This document shows positions 16,478 through 25,563 of a stretch of 64,000 nt of DNA, in pieces (position 1 is the stretch's first letter; each line of letters begins with the position of its first letter). Origin of the DNA: Falsirhodobacter sp. alg1. GTDB lineage: Bacteria > Pseudomonadota > Alphaproteobacteria > Rhodobacterales > Rhodobacteraceae. The translations under genes were made by a program, and so were the position numbers. The stretch spans positions 697,315-761,314 of the forward strand of contig NZ_BBJC02000001.1 in assembly GCF_000739715.2 (NCBI RefSeq). Reading direction: 5' to 3'. Under the pieces are notes generated by a model, which saw nothing but the letters and a program-made list of their open reading frames with translations, was not told the DNA's origin and did no database searches.

Positions 16478-17141
16478 GCAAACAGTCCTTGAGGTAAATG
16501 ACACGTCGCTGGTTCTGGGTGGTTCGGCAGGAATGGTGACGATCCTGAAGGGTGTGAGCCTTGAGGTAAAGCGGGGGGAGACATTGGGGCTTGTCGGTCC
16601 GTCAGGCTCGGGAAAATCCTCACTTCTCATGCTTCTGGGTGGTCTGGAGCGGGCGACCAGCGGTACGGTTCGGGCCTTGGGGCAGGATCTATCCGCAATG
16701 AACGAAGATGGCCTTGCCCGTTTCCGTAGGGGGAATATGGGGGTGGTGTTCCAGTCTTTCCACCTGATCCCCACGATGACCGCACAGGAAAACGTGGCAC
16801 TGGCGCTGGAGCTGGCAGGGCAGGGTGATGCGCTGGAGCGTGCCGCGGCCGAACTGGAGGCCGTCGGCCTTGGCCACCGGTTGGGCCATTACCCCTCACA
16901 GATGTCGGGCGGCGAACAGCAGCGTGTGGCACTGGCCCGCGCGTGGGCGCCGCGCCCTGCAATCCTTCTGGCGGATGAACCGACCGGGAACCTCGACAGT
17001 ACCACGGGGGCAAGGATCATGGATCTCTTGTTCGGTCTGCGCGATCAGGGGGCCACGCTTGTGATGGTGACGCATTCTCCCGAGCTTGCCGAACGCTGCG
17101 ACCGTGTGCTGCGTCTGGCCGACGGGCGGATCGTGGCATGA
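16476..17141 (+). CDS. ybbA: YbbA-type ABC transporter ATPase
   Basis: A 221-residue ABC ATPase with Walker [10 protein letters not shown], the Q-loop [10 protein letters not shown], signature [14 protein letters not shown], Walker [13 protein letters not shown] and H-loop VTHSPELA. Sequence style and context place it in the LolD/MacB/YbbA group, which uses mechanotransmission rather than classical transport. It overlaps the permease gene by ATGA. An AAGGTGAG site precedes its ATG. In E. coli the YbbA-YbbP complex is linked to the neighbouring TesA; its substrate is not settled. Confidence 0.93.
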   Translation: MQTVLEVNDTSLVLGGSAGMVTILKGVSLEVKRGETLGLVGPSGSGKSSLLMLLGGLERATSGTVRALGQDLSAMNEDGLARFRRGNMGVVFQSFHLIPTMTAQENVALALELAGQGDALERAAAELEAVGLGHRLGHYPSQMSGGEQQRVALARAWAPRPAILLADEPTGNLDSTTGARIMDLLFGLRDQGATLVMVTHSPELAERCDRVLRLADGRIVA

Positions 17142-19630
17142 CTCCCGCGCGCCTTGCCCTGCGGATTGCAGCCCGTGAAATGCGCGGCGGTATTGCCGGT
17201 TTCCGCATCTTTCTTCTGTGCCTGACGCTGGGGGTTGCGGCAATTGCCGCAATCGGAACGGTTCGGTCCGCGATCGAAGGCGGGCTGGCGGCCCAAGGTG
17301 CCGAAATTCTGGGGGGTGAGGCCGAGATGGGCTTTACCTACCGCCTTGCATCCGAGGACGAGCGGGCGTTCATGTCCCGCATCGCCGACCGGGTGTCCGA
17401 AACCGTCGAAATACGGTCGATGGCCGGTGGGCCGGATGTGTCCACGCTGACGGAAATTCGCGGGGTGGACACTCTCTGGCCCATGGTCGGGGCAGCCGTA
17501 CTGGAGCCGGCCATTTCCGTAGAGGAGGCGCTGGCCGTGGTGGACGGCAGGGCAGGGGCCATCATGGAGCCCTCGCTCGCCTCCCGGCTGGGGGTCAGCC
17601 CGGGTGATACCGTTACGCTGGCGGGCAAGCCGTTCCGCCTCTCGGCACTGCTGGTGCGCGAGCCGGATGCCTCGGTTGCGGGGTTTTCGTGGTCGCCGCG
17701 CACGATCGTCAGCATGGAGGCGCTGCAATCGCAGGGCTTCCTTGCCCCCGGGACGGTATTCGACAGCGAATACCGGCTGGACCTGCCGCCCGATGCCAAT
17801 CTGACCGCGCTGAAGGCAGAGGCGATCCGTACATTCTCCGATGAAGGAATGCGCTGGCGCGACGAACGCCGTCCTTCCGGTTCCACTGCCCGTTTCGTGG
17901 AGCAGATGTCGGCTTTTCTGACGTTGATGGGCCTTGCCGGATTGGCGGTTGGCGGCATCGGCATCTATGCGGCAACGGCCACATGGGTTGCGCGGCGCAC
18001 ATCCACTTTGGCCACGCTGCGGGTGCTGGGGGCAACCGGAGGTGTGATCCTCGGGGCATCGGCCATTCAGGTGGCCGTGCTGTCCCTTTCCGGTATCGTG
18101 ATCGGGCTGGTGCTAGGGGCCGGAATACCGAACATTCTGGCTGGATGGATCACGTCATCCTTGCCGTTTCCGGTATCGTTCGGGGTCTATCCCGTACCCT
18201 TGATGCAGGCGGCCGTTTATGGCGCGCTGGTGGCGGCCCTGTTCACCCTGTGGCCCCTGGCGCGGGTGGCGGACCTGCGGGCGGCGTCGCTTTATCGCGG
18301 GGGCGCGGGGCAGGTGCCGCGCGGTTTTGCCGTGGGGCTGGTCGTGCTGGCCGCGATGCTGGTCGGGGCTGCCGTGCTCTTTACCGGCAACTGGATGCTG
18401 ACCCTGTCGATGGCGGGCGGGATCGCGGGAACCATGCTGTTGCTTCTGGGGGCGGCATGGCTTCTGCAGCGCATTGCCGCCGGGGTATCCCGCGTCGTTC
18501 CGCGCTGGCCCCTGCTGCGTGTGACCTTCGGGGCCGTGGCGCAGGGAGGGGGGTTGCGGACGGCACTGGTTTCCATCGGGCTGGGCCTTGCGGTGCTGGC
18601 GGCGGTGGGGCAGGTGGATGCGAACCTGCGTCAGGCGATCGACCGGGATTTGCCCACGCGGGCACCGTCATATTTCTTTGTCGATATCCAGACGGATCAG
18701 GTAGATCCTGTGCTGCAAAGGTTGAATGCCGCCCCTGGCGTGACCGAGGTGAAATCCGCCCCGATGCTGCGTGCCGTGCTGACGAAGATCAATGGCCGCC
18801 CCGCGCGTGAGGTGGCCGGTGATCATTGGGTGCTGCGGGGGGACCGCGGCATTACCTATGCCAATTCCTTCGATGAGACCGTGGTCAAGGGCGCTATCTG
18901 GCCCGAGGATTATTCAGGTACGCCGCAGGTCAGCTTTTCGGCCGAGGCCGCCGGCGAGATGCATATCGGCCTTGGCGACCGGATTACCGTCAACGTATTG
19001 GGCCGGGATATCGAGGCCGAGATTACCAGCCTGCGTGACGTCGATTTCTCGGATGCGGGCCTCGGGTTCGTGATGGTTTTCAACCCTTCGGCCTTGGCAG
19101 GGGCACCGCATACGACCATCGCCACCATCCGCTCTGGCGAGGATGATGCCGATATGCTGAACGGGCTGGCGCGGGATTTCCCGAATGTCACAGCCATCCG
19201 TATTGCCGATGCGATCCAGCGCGTGATCGAAATCCTGACGGCTGTGGGTACTGCCACCCGGGCGGCGGCGGCCATCACGCTGGTGGCGGGGCTGGCCGTC
19301 CTGGTCGGGGCCGCCGCCTCTGCCGAGGCTGCGCGGCTGCGTGAGGCCGCGATCCTGAAGGTGCTGGGCGCCTCGCGGGCCTGGGTACTGGCTACCTTTG
19401 CCGCGCGTACTGTCCTGACAGGGGCCGCAGCGGGGGTCGTGGCAGCGGCGGCAGGCATGGCTGCGGGCTGGGGTGTGATGCGGTTCGTGATGGAGGCGCC
19501 CTATTCCGTGGCTGTGGGGCCTGCCTTGGGCATCATTCTTGGCGGAATTCTTGCCAGCGTCGTGGCGGGGGCGTTGTTCCTCTGGCGACCCCTTGCAACC
19601 CGCCCTGCACAGGTTTTGCGCGAAAGGTGA
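17138..19630 (+). CDS. ybbP: YbbP-type ABC permease (FtsX/MacB fold)
   Basis: An 830-residue membrane protein with an N-terminal helix, a large periplasmic region, three to four helices around residues 245-420, a second periplasmic domain, and a C-terminal FtsX-type set of helices (about 700-815). This duplicated FtsX architecture is that of YbbP. It is coupled to YbbA by ATGA overlap. The complex probably extracts a hydrophobic molecule from the inner membrane (family inference). The sequence ends just after its last helix with RPAQVLRER. Confidence 0.93.
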   Translation: MTPARLALRIAAREMRGGIAGFRIFLLCLTLGVAAIAAIGTVRSAIEGGLAAQGAEILGGEAEMGFTYRLASEDERAFMSRIADRVSETVEIRSMAGGPDVSTLTEIRGVDTLWPMVGAAVLEPAISVEEALAVVDGRAGAIMEPSLASRLGVSPGDTVTLAGKPFRLSALLVREPDASVAGFSWSPRTIVSMEALQSQGFLAPGTVFDSEYRLDLPPDANLTALKAEAIRTFSDEGMRWRDERRPSGSTARFVEQMSAFLTLMGLAGLAVGGIGIYAATATWVARRTSTLATLRVLGATGGVILGASAIQVAVLSLSGIVIGLVLGAGIPNILAGWITSSLPFPVSFGVYPVPLMQAAVYGALVAALFTLWPLARVADLRAASLYRGGAGQVPRGFAVGLVVLAAMLVGAAVLFTGNWMLTLSMAGGIAGTMLLLLGAAWLLQRIAAGVSRVVPRWPLLRVTFGAVAQGGGLRTALVSIGLGLAVLAAVGQVDANLRQAIDRDLPTRAPSYFFVDIQTDQVDPVLQRLNAAPGVTEVKSAPMLRAVLTKINGRPAREVAGDHWVLRGDRGITYANSFDETVVKGAIWPEDYSGTPQVSFSAEAAGEMHIGLGDRITVNVLGRDIEAEITSLRDVDFSDAGLGFVMVFNPSALAGAPHTTIATIRSGEDDADMLNGLARDFPNVTAIRIADAIQRVIEILTAVGTATRAAAAITLVAGLAVLVGAAASAEAARLREAAILKVLGASRAWVLATFAARTVLTGAAAGVVAAAAGMAAGWGVMRFVMEAPYSVAVGPALGIILGGILASVVAGALFLWRPLATRPAQVLRER

Positions 19631-19701
19631 TGCAGATTTCCCCTCGTCATTGATCACGAATGCGGCATAGTGTGATGACCACGCATCCGGAAGGGGTATC
19701 C

Positions 19702-20142
19702 ATGTTCAAAGAATTCAAGACCTTCATTGCCCGTGGCAATGTCATCGACCTTGCCGTCGGGATCATCATCGGTGCCGCGTTTACCGCCATCGTCAATTCG
19801 ATCGTCAAGGATCTGATCAACCCGATCATCGGGCTTATCGTCGGTGGAATCGATTTCACCAATCTCTACTGGGTCATGTCCGGCGATGTGGCGGCCAATG
19901 CCAGCCTTGATCAGGCGCGTGATTCCGGCGCGGCCATCTTTGCCTATGGCAGCTTCATCATGGCCTGCATCAACTTCCTGATCATCGCCTTTGTCGTGTT
20001 CATGATCGTAAAGGGCGTGAACAAGGTGAAGGATGCGGCCATCACGAAGGATGAAGTCGTGCCGAATGCTCCGGCCGGTCCGACGCAGGAAGAGCTGCTG
20101 GTGCAAATCCGTGATCTGCTTGCCCAGAAGCCGACCGTCTGA
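19702..20142 (+). CDS. mscL: MscL large-conductance mechanosensitive channel
   Basis: A 146-residue protein beginning [20 protein letters not shown], the amphipathic N-helix and TM1 typical of MscL. TM2 lies at about residues 75-100 ([19 protein letters not shown]), and a C-terminal helix ([11 protein letters not shown]) closes the pentamer bundle. It releases solutes on hypo-osmotic shock. GGAAGGGG seven bases upstream fixes the start; earlier in-frame ATGs would add unrelated residues. Confidence 0.96.
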   Translation: MFKEFKTFIARGNVIDLAVGIIIGAAFTAIVNSIVKDLINPIIGLIVGGIDFTNLYWVMSGDVAANASLDQARDSGAAIFAYGSFIMACINFLIIAFVVFMIVKGVNKVKDAAITKDEVVPNAPAGPTQEELLVQIRDLLAQKPTV

Positions 20143-20160
20143 GCTTGGTATCCAGTCCAT

Positions 20161-20619
20161 ATGAAGCTTGACGCAACTGACCGCCGTATCCTTGCGGCCC
20201 TGCAACAGCAGGGCCGTATCAGCAATTCCGATCTGGCCGAACGTGTGAACCTCTCGGCCTCCGCCTGTCACAGGCGCGTGCAGCGGCTGGAGGCGGATGG
20301 CTATATAGCCGGCTATGTCGCGCTGCTGGATGCGCGCAAGATGGAACGCCCCACCGTCGTATTCGTGGAAATCACCCTCTCGGGGCAGGCGGATGAGGTG
20401 CTGGCCGCATTCGAGGCCGCGGTGCAGCGTATTCCCGATGTGCTGGAATGCCACCTGATGGCGGGAAATGCCGATTATCTGCTGAAGGTCGTGGCCCAGG
20501 ATACCGAGGATTTTGCCCGCATCCACCGCCAGCATCTGGCGCGTCTGCCGGGTGTGGCGCAGATGCATTCATCCTTTGCGCTGAAAACCGTGTTCCGGAC
20601 GACGGCGATACCCGTCTGA
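20161..20619 (+). CDS. Lrp/AsnC-family transcriptional regulator
   Basis: A 152-residue protein with an N-terminal winged HTH (LDATDRRILAALQQQGRISNS split over residues 3-23, then SACHRRVQRLEADGYI) and a C-terminal RAM ligand domain. Lrp/AsnC proteins form octamers and sense amino acids. No adjacent amino-acid gene indicates the target. It follows mscL by 18 bases, so they may be co-transcribed. Confidence 0.93.
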   Translation: MKLDATDRRILAALQQQGRISNSDLAERVNLSASACHRRVQRLEADGYIAGYVALLDARKMERPTVVFVEITLSGQADEVLAAFEAAVQRIPDVLECHLMAGNADYLLKVVAQDTEDFARIHRQHLARLPGVAQMHSSFALKTVFRTTAIPV

Positions 20620-20652
20620 ATGAAAAACCCCCAAGGCTATGCCAAGGGGGTT
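20620..20652 (-). terminator. rpsU terminator
   Basis: AACCCCC and GGGGGTT arms around AAGGC-TAT-GCCAA. On the minus strand the stem is followed by TTTTTC. It lies between the convergent lrp-type gene and rpsU. Confidence 0.75.
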
Positions 20653-20690
20653 CAACGGTGGCGTTTGCACGCCCAAGCATCGTTAACGTC

Positions 20691-20897
20691 TTAGAGGTTA
20701 CCCTCACGCTGTGCTTTTTTCCGAGCGAGTTTCCGCGCACGGCGGACTGCTTCGGCTTGCTCACGAGCGCGTTTGACGGACGGCTTCTCGAAATGTTGCT
20801 TAAGCTTCATTTCACGAAAAACGCCTTCACGCTGAAGCTTTTTCTTCAGAGCCCGAAGGGCCTGTTCGACGTTGTTATCACGAACGCTGACCTGCAT
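20691..20897 (-). CDS. rpsU: 30S ribosomal protein S21
   Basis: A 68-residue highly basic protein beginning [20 protein letters not shown] and ending in an Arg/Lys-rich helix, as in alphaproteobacterial S21. S21 helps the 30S subunit pair with leader mRNA. The leader has AGGAAGGTGG before the ATG and a TGCAC/GTGCA inverted repeat (20928-20943) near the predicted transcript start. Confidence 0.97.
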   Translation of the reverse strand: MQVSVRDNNVEQALRALKKKLQREGVFREMKLKQHFEKPSVKRAREQAEAVRRARKLARKKAQREGNL

Positions 20898-20952
20898 GTG
20901 GTTGTCACCACCTTCCTAAGTTAAGATTGCACGATAGAGTGCAGGCCCGCGC

Positions 20953-20981
20953 GCTATAACAGCCTATATGTCCCCTGTCTA
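20953..20981 (-). promoter_or_regulatory. Predicted rpsU promoter
   Basis: On the minus strand TAGACA and TATAGC are separated by 17 bases, close to housekeeping -35 and -10 consensus. The start would lie near 20945, about 48 bases before the rpsU ATG. Confidence 0.55.
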
Positions 20982-21000
20982 CCGAAAGGGAGAGAACCGA

Positions 21001-21654
21001 ATGGACGCTACGAACGCAAAAGACGCTATTCTGGATGCGGCAGTGCAGCACGTCGCCTTTGACGGCTGGTCTGAAACCACGCTGCGGTCGGCCATTGCCG
21101 ATGCCGGGGTGGATCCGGGGCTGGGCCGTGCCCTGTATCCGCGCGGTGCGGTCGATCTGGCCATGGCCTACCATCTGCGCGGGGATGCGATGATGCGCGA
21201 CAGGGCGGCCGCCTCGCAGCTTCCGGGCAGCATCTCGGCGCGGGTGGCCGCATTGATCCGCATGCGGCTGGAGGCTGCGGACCGTGAAGCGGTCCGCCGT
21301 GGATCCACCCTGTTCGCGCTGCCGCAGCATGCCGCTGACGGGGCGCGGGCCATCTGGGGCACCGCCGATACGATCTGGAAGATTCTGGGAGACACATCGG
21401 AGGATGTGAACTGGTACACGAAGCGTGCCACCCTGGCGGGTGTATACGGCGCCACCGTCCTGTTCTGGCTGGGCGACGACAGCGTGGATCACAAGGCCAC
21501 CTGGGATTTCCTGGATCGCCGGATCGCCGGTGTGATGCAGATCGAAAAGCTGAAGGCGCGATACAAGGACAACCCGCTGGTCAAGGCGGCCCTGTCGCCG
21601 CTGTCCCTGATCCGCGCCCCCAAACCCCATGATATGCCGGGAAAAACCTCATGA
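21001..21654 (+). CDS. COQ9-family protein (ubiquinone biosynthesis)
   Basis: A 217-residue protein with a TetR-like helical N-terminus (AKDAILDAAVQHVAFDGWSE) and the COQ9 C-terminal domain (around TADTIWKILGDTSEDVNWYT). Mitochondrial COQ9 binds quinone-like lipids and presents them to the hydroxylase COQ7. The bacterial family is inferred to act likewise. The GGGAGAGAA site sets the start at 21001 rather than the earlier in-frame ATG. The stop overlaps the next gene by ATGA, which encodes a quinone reductase. Confidence 0.9.
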   Translation: MDATNAKDAILDAAVQHVAFDGWSETTLRSAIADAGVDPGLGRALYPRGAVDLAMAYHLRGDAMMRDRAAASQLPGSISARVAALIRMRLEAADREAVRRGSTLFALPQHAADGARAIWGTADTIWKILGDTSEDVNWYTKRATLAGVYGATVLFWLGDDSVDHKATWDFLDRRIAGVMQIEKLKARYKDNPLVKAALSPLSLIRAPKPHDMPGKTS

Positions 21655-22649
21655 GCACCGATATGCCCGAACTGATGCGCGCCGTTGCCTTTTCCGAGCC
21701 GGGCGGGCCGGGAGTGCTGAAGATCGATTATGTTCCCACACCCGTTCCGGGGCATGGCCAGATCCTGATCCGTGTGGCCTATGCTGGTGTGAACCGCCCC
21801 GATGCGCTTCAGCGGGCAGGGGCCTATCCGGCACCGCCCGGTGCCTCGCCATTGCTGGGGCTGGAATGCTCGGGGCATGTTGCCGCCGTGGGCCCCGGCG
21901 TTACACGCTGGCAGGTTGGAGATGCGGTTTGCGCCCTTCTGCCCGGGGGCGGTTATGCCACGCATGCCGTCACGCATGAATCCCACGCGCTGCCCGTTCC
22001 CGAGGGCGTTACGATGGAAGAGGCGGCCTGCCTGCCGGAAACCTGCTTTACCGTCTGGTCCAACGTCGTGATGCGGGGAAACCTGCGGGGAGGCGAGAAG
22101 TTTCTTGTCCATGGCGGATCTTCGGGTATCGGCACTACGGCGATCCAGATTGCCACGGCCCTGGGGGCAAGGGTGTTCGCCACGGCAGGCTCGGCCGAGA
22201 AATGCGACGCCTGTGCCGAGCTGGGGGCCGAGGCAATCAATTATCGCGACAGTGATTTCGTGGCGGTGCTGAAGGCCGCCGGAGGCGCCGATCTGATTCT
22301 CGATATGGTCGGGGGCAGTTATCTGCAGCGGAACATCAAGGCGCTGGCGAATGACGGGCGGCTGGTCCAGATCGCGTTCCTCGAATCGCCAAAGGCCGAG
22401 GTCAATTTCACCGAAATGATGACCCGCAGGCTGACACTGACCGGATCGACGCTGCGCCCGCAGTCCGATGTGGCCAAGGCCAGGATCGCCGATGAGTTGA
22501 TCCGCCACGTCTGGCCCATGGTCACCTCGGGGCATTTGCGGCCGGTGATGGACGGGGTGTTCGATATGGACGATGCCGCCGCCGCACACACACGGATGGA
22601 AAGCTCCGGCCATATCGGGAAAATGGTCCTGCGGATGCCCGGGGATTAG
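21651..22649 (+). CDS. NAD(P)H quinone oxidoreductase, PIG3-like
   Basis: A 332-residue zinc-free medium-chain dehydrogenase. The N-terminal GroES-like domain contains YAGVNRPDALQRAG, and the nucleotide site reads VHGGSSGIGTTAIQIA. The PIG3/TP53I3 branch of quinone oxidoreductases matches throughout. It reduces quinones with NADPH. It is translationally coupled to the COQ9 gene and converges on the RNase T2 gene with a four-base overlap of stops. Confidence 0.93.
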   Translation: MSTDMPELMRAVAFSEPGGPGVLKIDYVPTPVPGHGQILIRVAYAGVNRPDALQRAGAYPAPPGASPLLGLECSGHVAAVGPGVTRWQVGDAVCALLPGGGYATHAVTHESHALPVPEGVTMEEAACLPETCFTVWSNVVMRGNLRGGEKFLVHGGSSGIGTTAIQIATALGARVFATAGSAEKCDACAELGAEAINYRDSDFVAVLKAAGGADLILDMVGGSYLQRNIKALANDGRLVQIAFLESPKAEVNFTEMMTRRLTLTGSTLRPQSDVAKARIADELIRHVWPMVTSGHLRPVMDGVFDMDDAAAAHTRMESSGHIGKMVLRMPGD

Positions 22650-23233
22650 GGCGCGGGCATCAATGCGCTGCCCCGGCAATCCCGCGGGGCATCACTGCCG
22701 CAGGGGCGGGGTTGCAGATCCTTTGTCAGGCAGATGCGGACCTCGTCTATCCGGCCCGCATCGCATGTCACGGTGATGCCCTCGGGCGTCATGCGCGGGT
22801 TGGCATCGATGAAGGCGTCTTCGACCACGCTGGCGGGCAGGGTGACGTCCTCGCGGATGGCATCCAGCACGGGCGGAATGGTCAGCCCCTCGAACGCCTC
22901 CCGCATCGTTTCGTAATAGGCCAGGCCTGACAGGCCGCTGCACCGGCCATGTTTGCGCCATTGGTACCATGCCAGATCCGGGTCCATGATGTCGCCCATG
23001 GCCCGGCTGTCGGCGCGGGAGGGGTCCGGGCCCTGCCGGTCGCACCATTCGGGCCAACCCTGATCGTTTTGCGGCCACAACCCATGCACGACGAAATGCT
23101 GCTTCTGGTCACATTGCGGTGCGTCATTCTCCTCGCACCATGTGGGGGACCATGACAGGGCCAGCACATAATGGTCGAATGTCTGTCCGTAGGCCGGCCA
23201 TGCCAGCAAAATCAGCAACCCGATAAGACGCAT
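22646..23233 (-). CDS. Secreted ribonuclease T2-family protein
   Basis: A 195-residue protein with a short signal peptide (ends near AYGQ). It carries the conserved box CAS I (HGLWPQ, H50) and CAS II region (YQWRKHGRCSG, H95). The usual CAS II reads HEWxKHG, so the first His and the Glu of the catalytic set are Tyr and Gln here. T2 enzymes cleave RNA via 2',3'-cyclic phosphates in the periplasm or outside. Activity of this variant is uncertain. The remaining Cys residues probably form disulfides. The start at 23233 is placed just before the signal peptide. Confidence 0.87.
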   Translation of the reverse strand: MRLIGLLILLAWPAYGQTFDHYVLALSWSPTWCEENDAPQCDQKQHFVVHGLWPQNDQGWPEWCDRQGPDPSRADSRAMGDIMDPDLAWYQWRKHGRCSGLSGLAYYETMREAFEGLTIPPVLDAIREDVTLPASVVEDAFIDANPRMTPEGITVTCDAGRIDEVRICLTKDLQPRPCGSDAPRDCRGSALMPAP

Positions 23234-23355
23234 TTCACTCTTCCCCTCTGCCCCTGCTTCACTTATATATCCGGCGAATTCCCGAAAACGAACTGTCGCG
23301 GGCCCGCCCGCAGCCGTTTTCACGGCACGGGAGAGATGTGTAAAGGAGCATGCCG

Positions 23356-24111
23356 ATGACGAAGCCATTGATGGCGAAAGCCACTGCGGTCTGGCTGGTC
23401 GATAACACCACCCTGTCCTTCAAACAGATCGCAGATTTCTGCGGCATGCACGAGCTGGAAGTGCAGGGCATTGCGGACGGCGACGTTGCCGCCGGCGTCA
23501 AGGGGTTTGACCCCGTTGCGAACAACCAGCTGGATGCGGCCGAAATCGACAAGGCGCAAGCCAGCCCGATGTATCGCATGAAGCTGAAGTTCAATGCGGC
23601 AGCGCAGGGCGAGGACAAACGTCGCGGCCCGCGCTATACCCCCCTGTCCAAACGTCAGGACCGCCCGAACGCGATCTTGTGGCTGGTCAAATTCCATCCG
23701 GAACTGACCGATGCACAGATTTCGAAACTGGTGGGCACGACCAAGCCGACCATCCTGTCCATCCGGGAACGGACGCACTGGAACATCGCCTCCATGACGC
23801 CGATCGATCCGGTTGCCCTGGGCCTTTGCCGCCAGACAGAGCTGGACATGATCGTTCAGCAGGCTGCGCGCAAAAAGCTGGCCGAGGGCGGCGTGATGAC
23901 GGATGACGAACGTCGCAAGCTGGTTTCGACCGAGCAATCGCTGGACCGCGACGACGAAGAGCCGCGCTTCAACGCCGATCTGGACATCTTCGGCAAGTCC
24001 GATGTGCCGGTCGAGGAAGAAGAGGATAAGACAGACTTCTCCGATGCCGAAAGCTTCTTCAATACACCGAAGGATGCGGTCGACGACGAAGATGAGGACG
24101 ACAACCACTAA
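23356..24111 (+). CDS. trcR: TrcR-type cell-cycle transcriptional regulator (DUF1013)
   Basis: A 251-residue protein with DNA-binding helix-turn-helix-like segments (AVWLVDNTTLSFKQIADF, ISKLVGTTKPTILSIRER) and a very acidic C-terminal tail (VEEEEDKTDFSD, ending DDEDEDDNH). DUF1013 proteins are restricted to alphaproteobacteria and are now described as the cell-cycle regulator TrcR; I rely on memory for that name. AAAGGAG is seven bases from 23356 but only one base from the ATG at 23350, so the former is used. The gene ends in a strong bidirectional terminator. Confidence 0.85.
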   Translation: MTKPLMAKATAVWLVDNTTLSFKQIADFCGMHELEVQGIADGDVAAGVKGFDPVANNQLDAAEIDKAQASPMYRMKLKFNAAAQGEDKRRGPRYTPLSKRQDRPNAILWLVKFHPELTDAQISKLVGTTKPTILSIRERTHWNIASMTPIDPVALGLCRQTELDMIVQQAARKKLAEGGVMTDDERRKLVSTEQSLDRDDEEPRFNADLDIFGKSDVPVEEEEDKTDFSDAESFFNTPKDAVDDEDEDDNH

Positions 24112-24115
24112 GACA

Positions 24116-24144
24116 AAGGCCCGGAGCGATGCCCCGGGCCTTTT
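24116..24144. terminator. Bidirectional terminator
   Basis: AAGGCCCGG and CCGGGCCTT arms; the plus strand continues TTTTCC and the minus strand TTTGTCTT. It separates trcR from the convergent MFS gene. Confidence 0.8.
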
Positions 24145-24148
24145 CCGT

Positions 24149-25450
24149 TCAGGCGATGCTGGCGTCGCGCGTTTCGACGCGGATGCTGTAGGCGGCAAGG
24201 GCGGCCAGAAGCAGCAGCCCTGCAAAGGCGCCGATCGCCAGTGCAAAGCTTTGTGCAACCAGTAGCCCGACCAGAGAGGGCGCGCATAGCCCACCCAGGC
24301 GTGCCATCGCCCCTGCGCCCCCCATTCCCGTTCCGCGCAGGTGGGTGGGGTAAAGTTCGGGGGTAAAGGCATAAAGTGCGCCCCATGTGCCCAGAAGGGC
24401 AAAGCTCATGACCAGCAGCGACGTGGCGACCAATGCGCCGCTCGTGGCGATGGTAAAGAGGGCGCACCCCGCGGCCGACAGCAGCAGAAAGCCGATCAGC
24501 GTGGATCTGCGGCCCCAGCGGTCAACGCCCCAGGCGGCCAACGCATAGCCGGGCAACTGGGCCAGTGCCACGATCACCAGAAATCCGTAGCCGCGGATAA
24601 AGCCGAAACCTTCGGCAACCAGCTTGCCCGGCACCCAGACGAACACACCGTAATAGGCAACGGACACCAGAAACCACAGCGCGCCCACAGCCAGCGTCAG
24701 GCTGCGCAGCTCTGGCCCGAACAGGCGGGCAGGGCCTGCGGGCGGCAGGGACAGACGGGTCTGGGCAGGCATCGGCGATGCGCCATTGACCGCCAGTACC
24801 TGCGACAGAACGGCCCGCGCCTCCGGCTCACGCCCCTTTTTCAGCAGATACATCGGCGATTCCGGAATCCAGAAGCGCAGCCAGATCCCGATCAGGGCGG
24901 GAAGGGCAGCAACACCGAAAATCCATCGCCACGCTTCGGTGGCCCCCATCAGCGTTGCCCCCCATGCGACCAGAGCGACGATAACGGTGCCGACTGCCCA
25001 GAACCCCTCCAGCCCGACCAGCCAGCGCCCACGGTTCTTCGGGGGCAGGAATTCGGCCATCATCGCATAATCCACCGGAAGCGTTCCGCCCACGGCCATG
25101 CCGGTCAGGAATCGCAGCACCAGCAGGATCCCGAACGATGGGGCAAAGACCGAAAGCAACCCGAAGACCGCATCCATGGCCACCGTCACAAGCAGCACCT
25201 TGCGGCGGCCGATCCGGTCCGCCAGCCGCCCGAAGATCAGGGCACCGAGGAACATCCCGAGAAAGAAGAACGTCCCCGTCTGCAATGCCTGCGGAATGGT
25301 CAGTCCGAATGTGGCGGCCATGGAGGCTGCGGCGAACCCGACCGCGATGACCTGCATGGCATCGGCCGTCCAGACCAGCCCGAATATTCCGAACAACCGG
25401 CGCTGAAAGCGCCCTGCGCCCCCCGCGCTCAACACCTCGTCAACCGTCAT
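24149..25450 (-). CDS. MFS transporter (SV2/sugar-porter type)
   Basis: A 433-residue major facilitator with 12 predicted helices. The loop 2-3 motif GRLADRIGRRK and its second-half counterpart WGVDRWGRRS are present, as is ESPMYLL at the end of helix 6, typical of the SV2/AAHS/sugar porter group. The substrate cannot be inferred from neighbours. The ATG at 25450 is preferred over the adjacent GTG because of the GGGGGA spacing. Confidence 0.9.
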   Translation of the reverse strand: MTVDEVLSAGGAGRFQRRLFGIFGLVWTADAMQVIAVGFAAASMAATFGLTIPQALQTGTFFFLGMFLGALIFGRLADRIGRRKVLLVTVAMDAVFGLLSVFAPSFGILLVLRFLTGMAVGGTLPVDYAMMAEFLPPKNRGRWLVGLEGFWAVGTVIVALVAWGATLMGATEAWRWIFGVAALPALIGIWLRFWIPESPMYLLKKGREPEARAVLSQVLAVNGASPMPAQTRLSLPPAGPARLFGPELRSLTLAVGALWFLVSVAYYGVFVWVPGKLVAEGFGFIRGYGFLVIVALAQLPGYALAAWGVDRWGRRSTLIGFLLLSAAGCALFTIATSGALVATSLLVMSFALLGTWGALYAFTPELYPTHLRGTGMGGAGAMARLGGLCAPSLVGLLVAQSFALAIGAFAGLLLLAALAAYSIRVETRDASIA

Positions 25451-25533
25451 CACACATCCCCCGTTTCATACGTGATGGCAGGGTTGATAGAAGACTGCCG
25501 AAGAAAAGATAGTTCTATTGGAAGGCCCGTATG

Positions 25534-25562
25534 AAAAAAGGGAGGCCCGAAGGCCCCCCTTG
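25534..25562 (-). terminator. msrA terminator
   Basis: Minus strand: GGGGGGCC, TTC loop, GGGCCTCCC, then TTTTTT. It lies two bases after the msrA stop. Confidence 0.8.
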
Positions 25563-25563
25563 T

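Noticed and set aside
15680-16492. 270-residue plus-strand frame across the orphan terminator
   Set aside because: Mostly antisense to tesA, and its start overlaps a hairpin; no domain.
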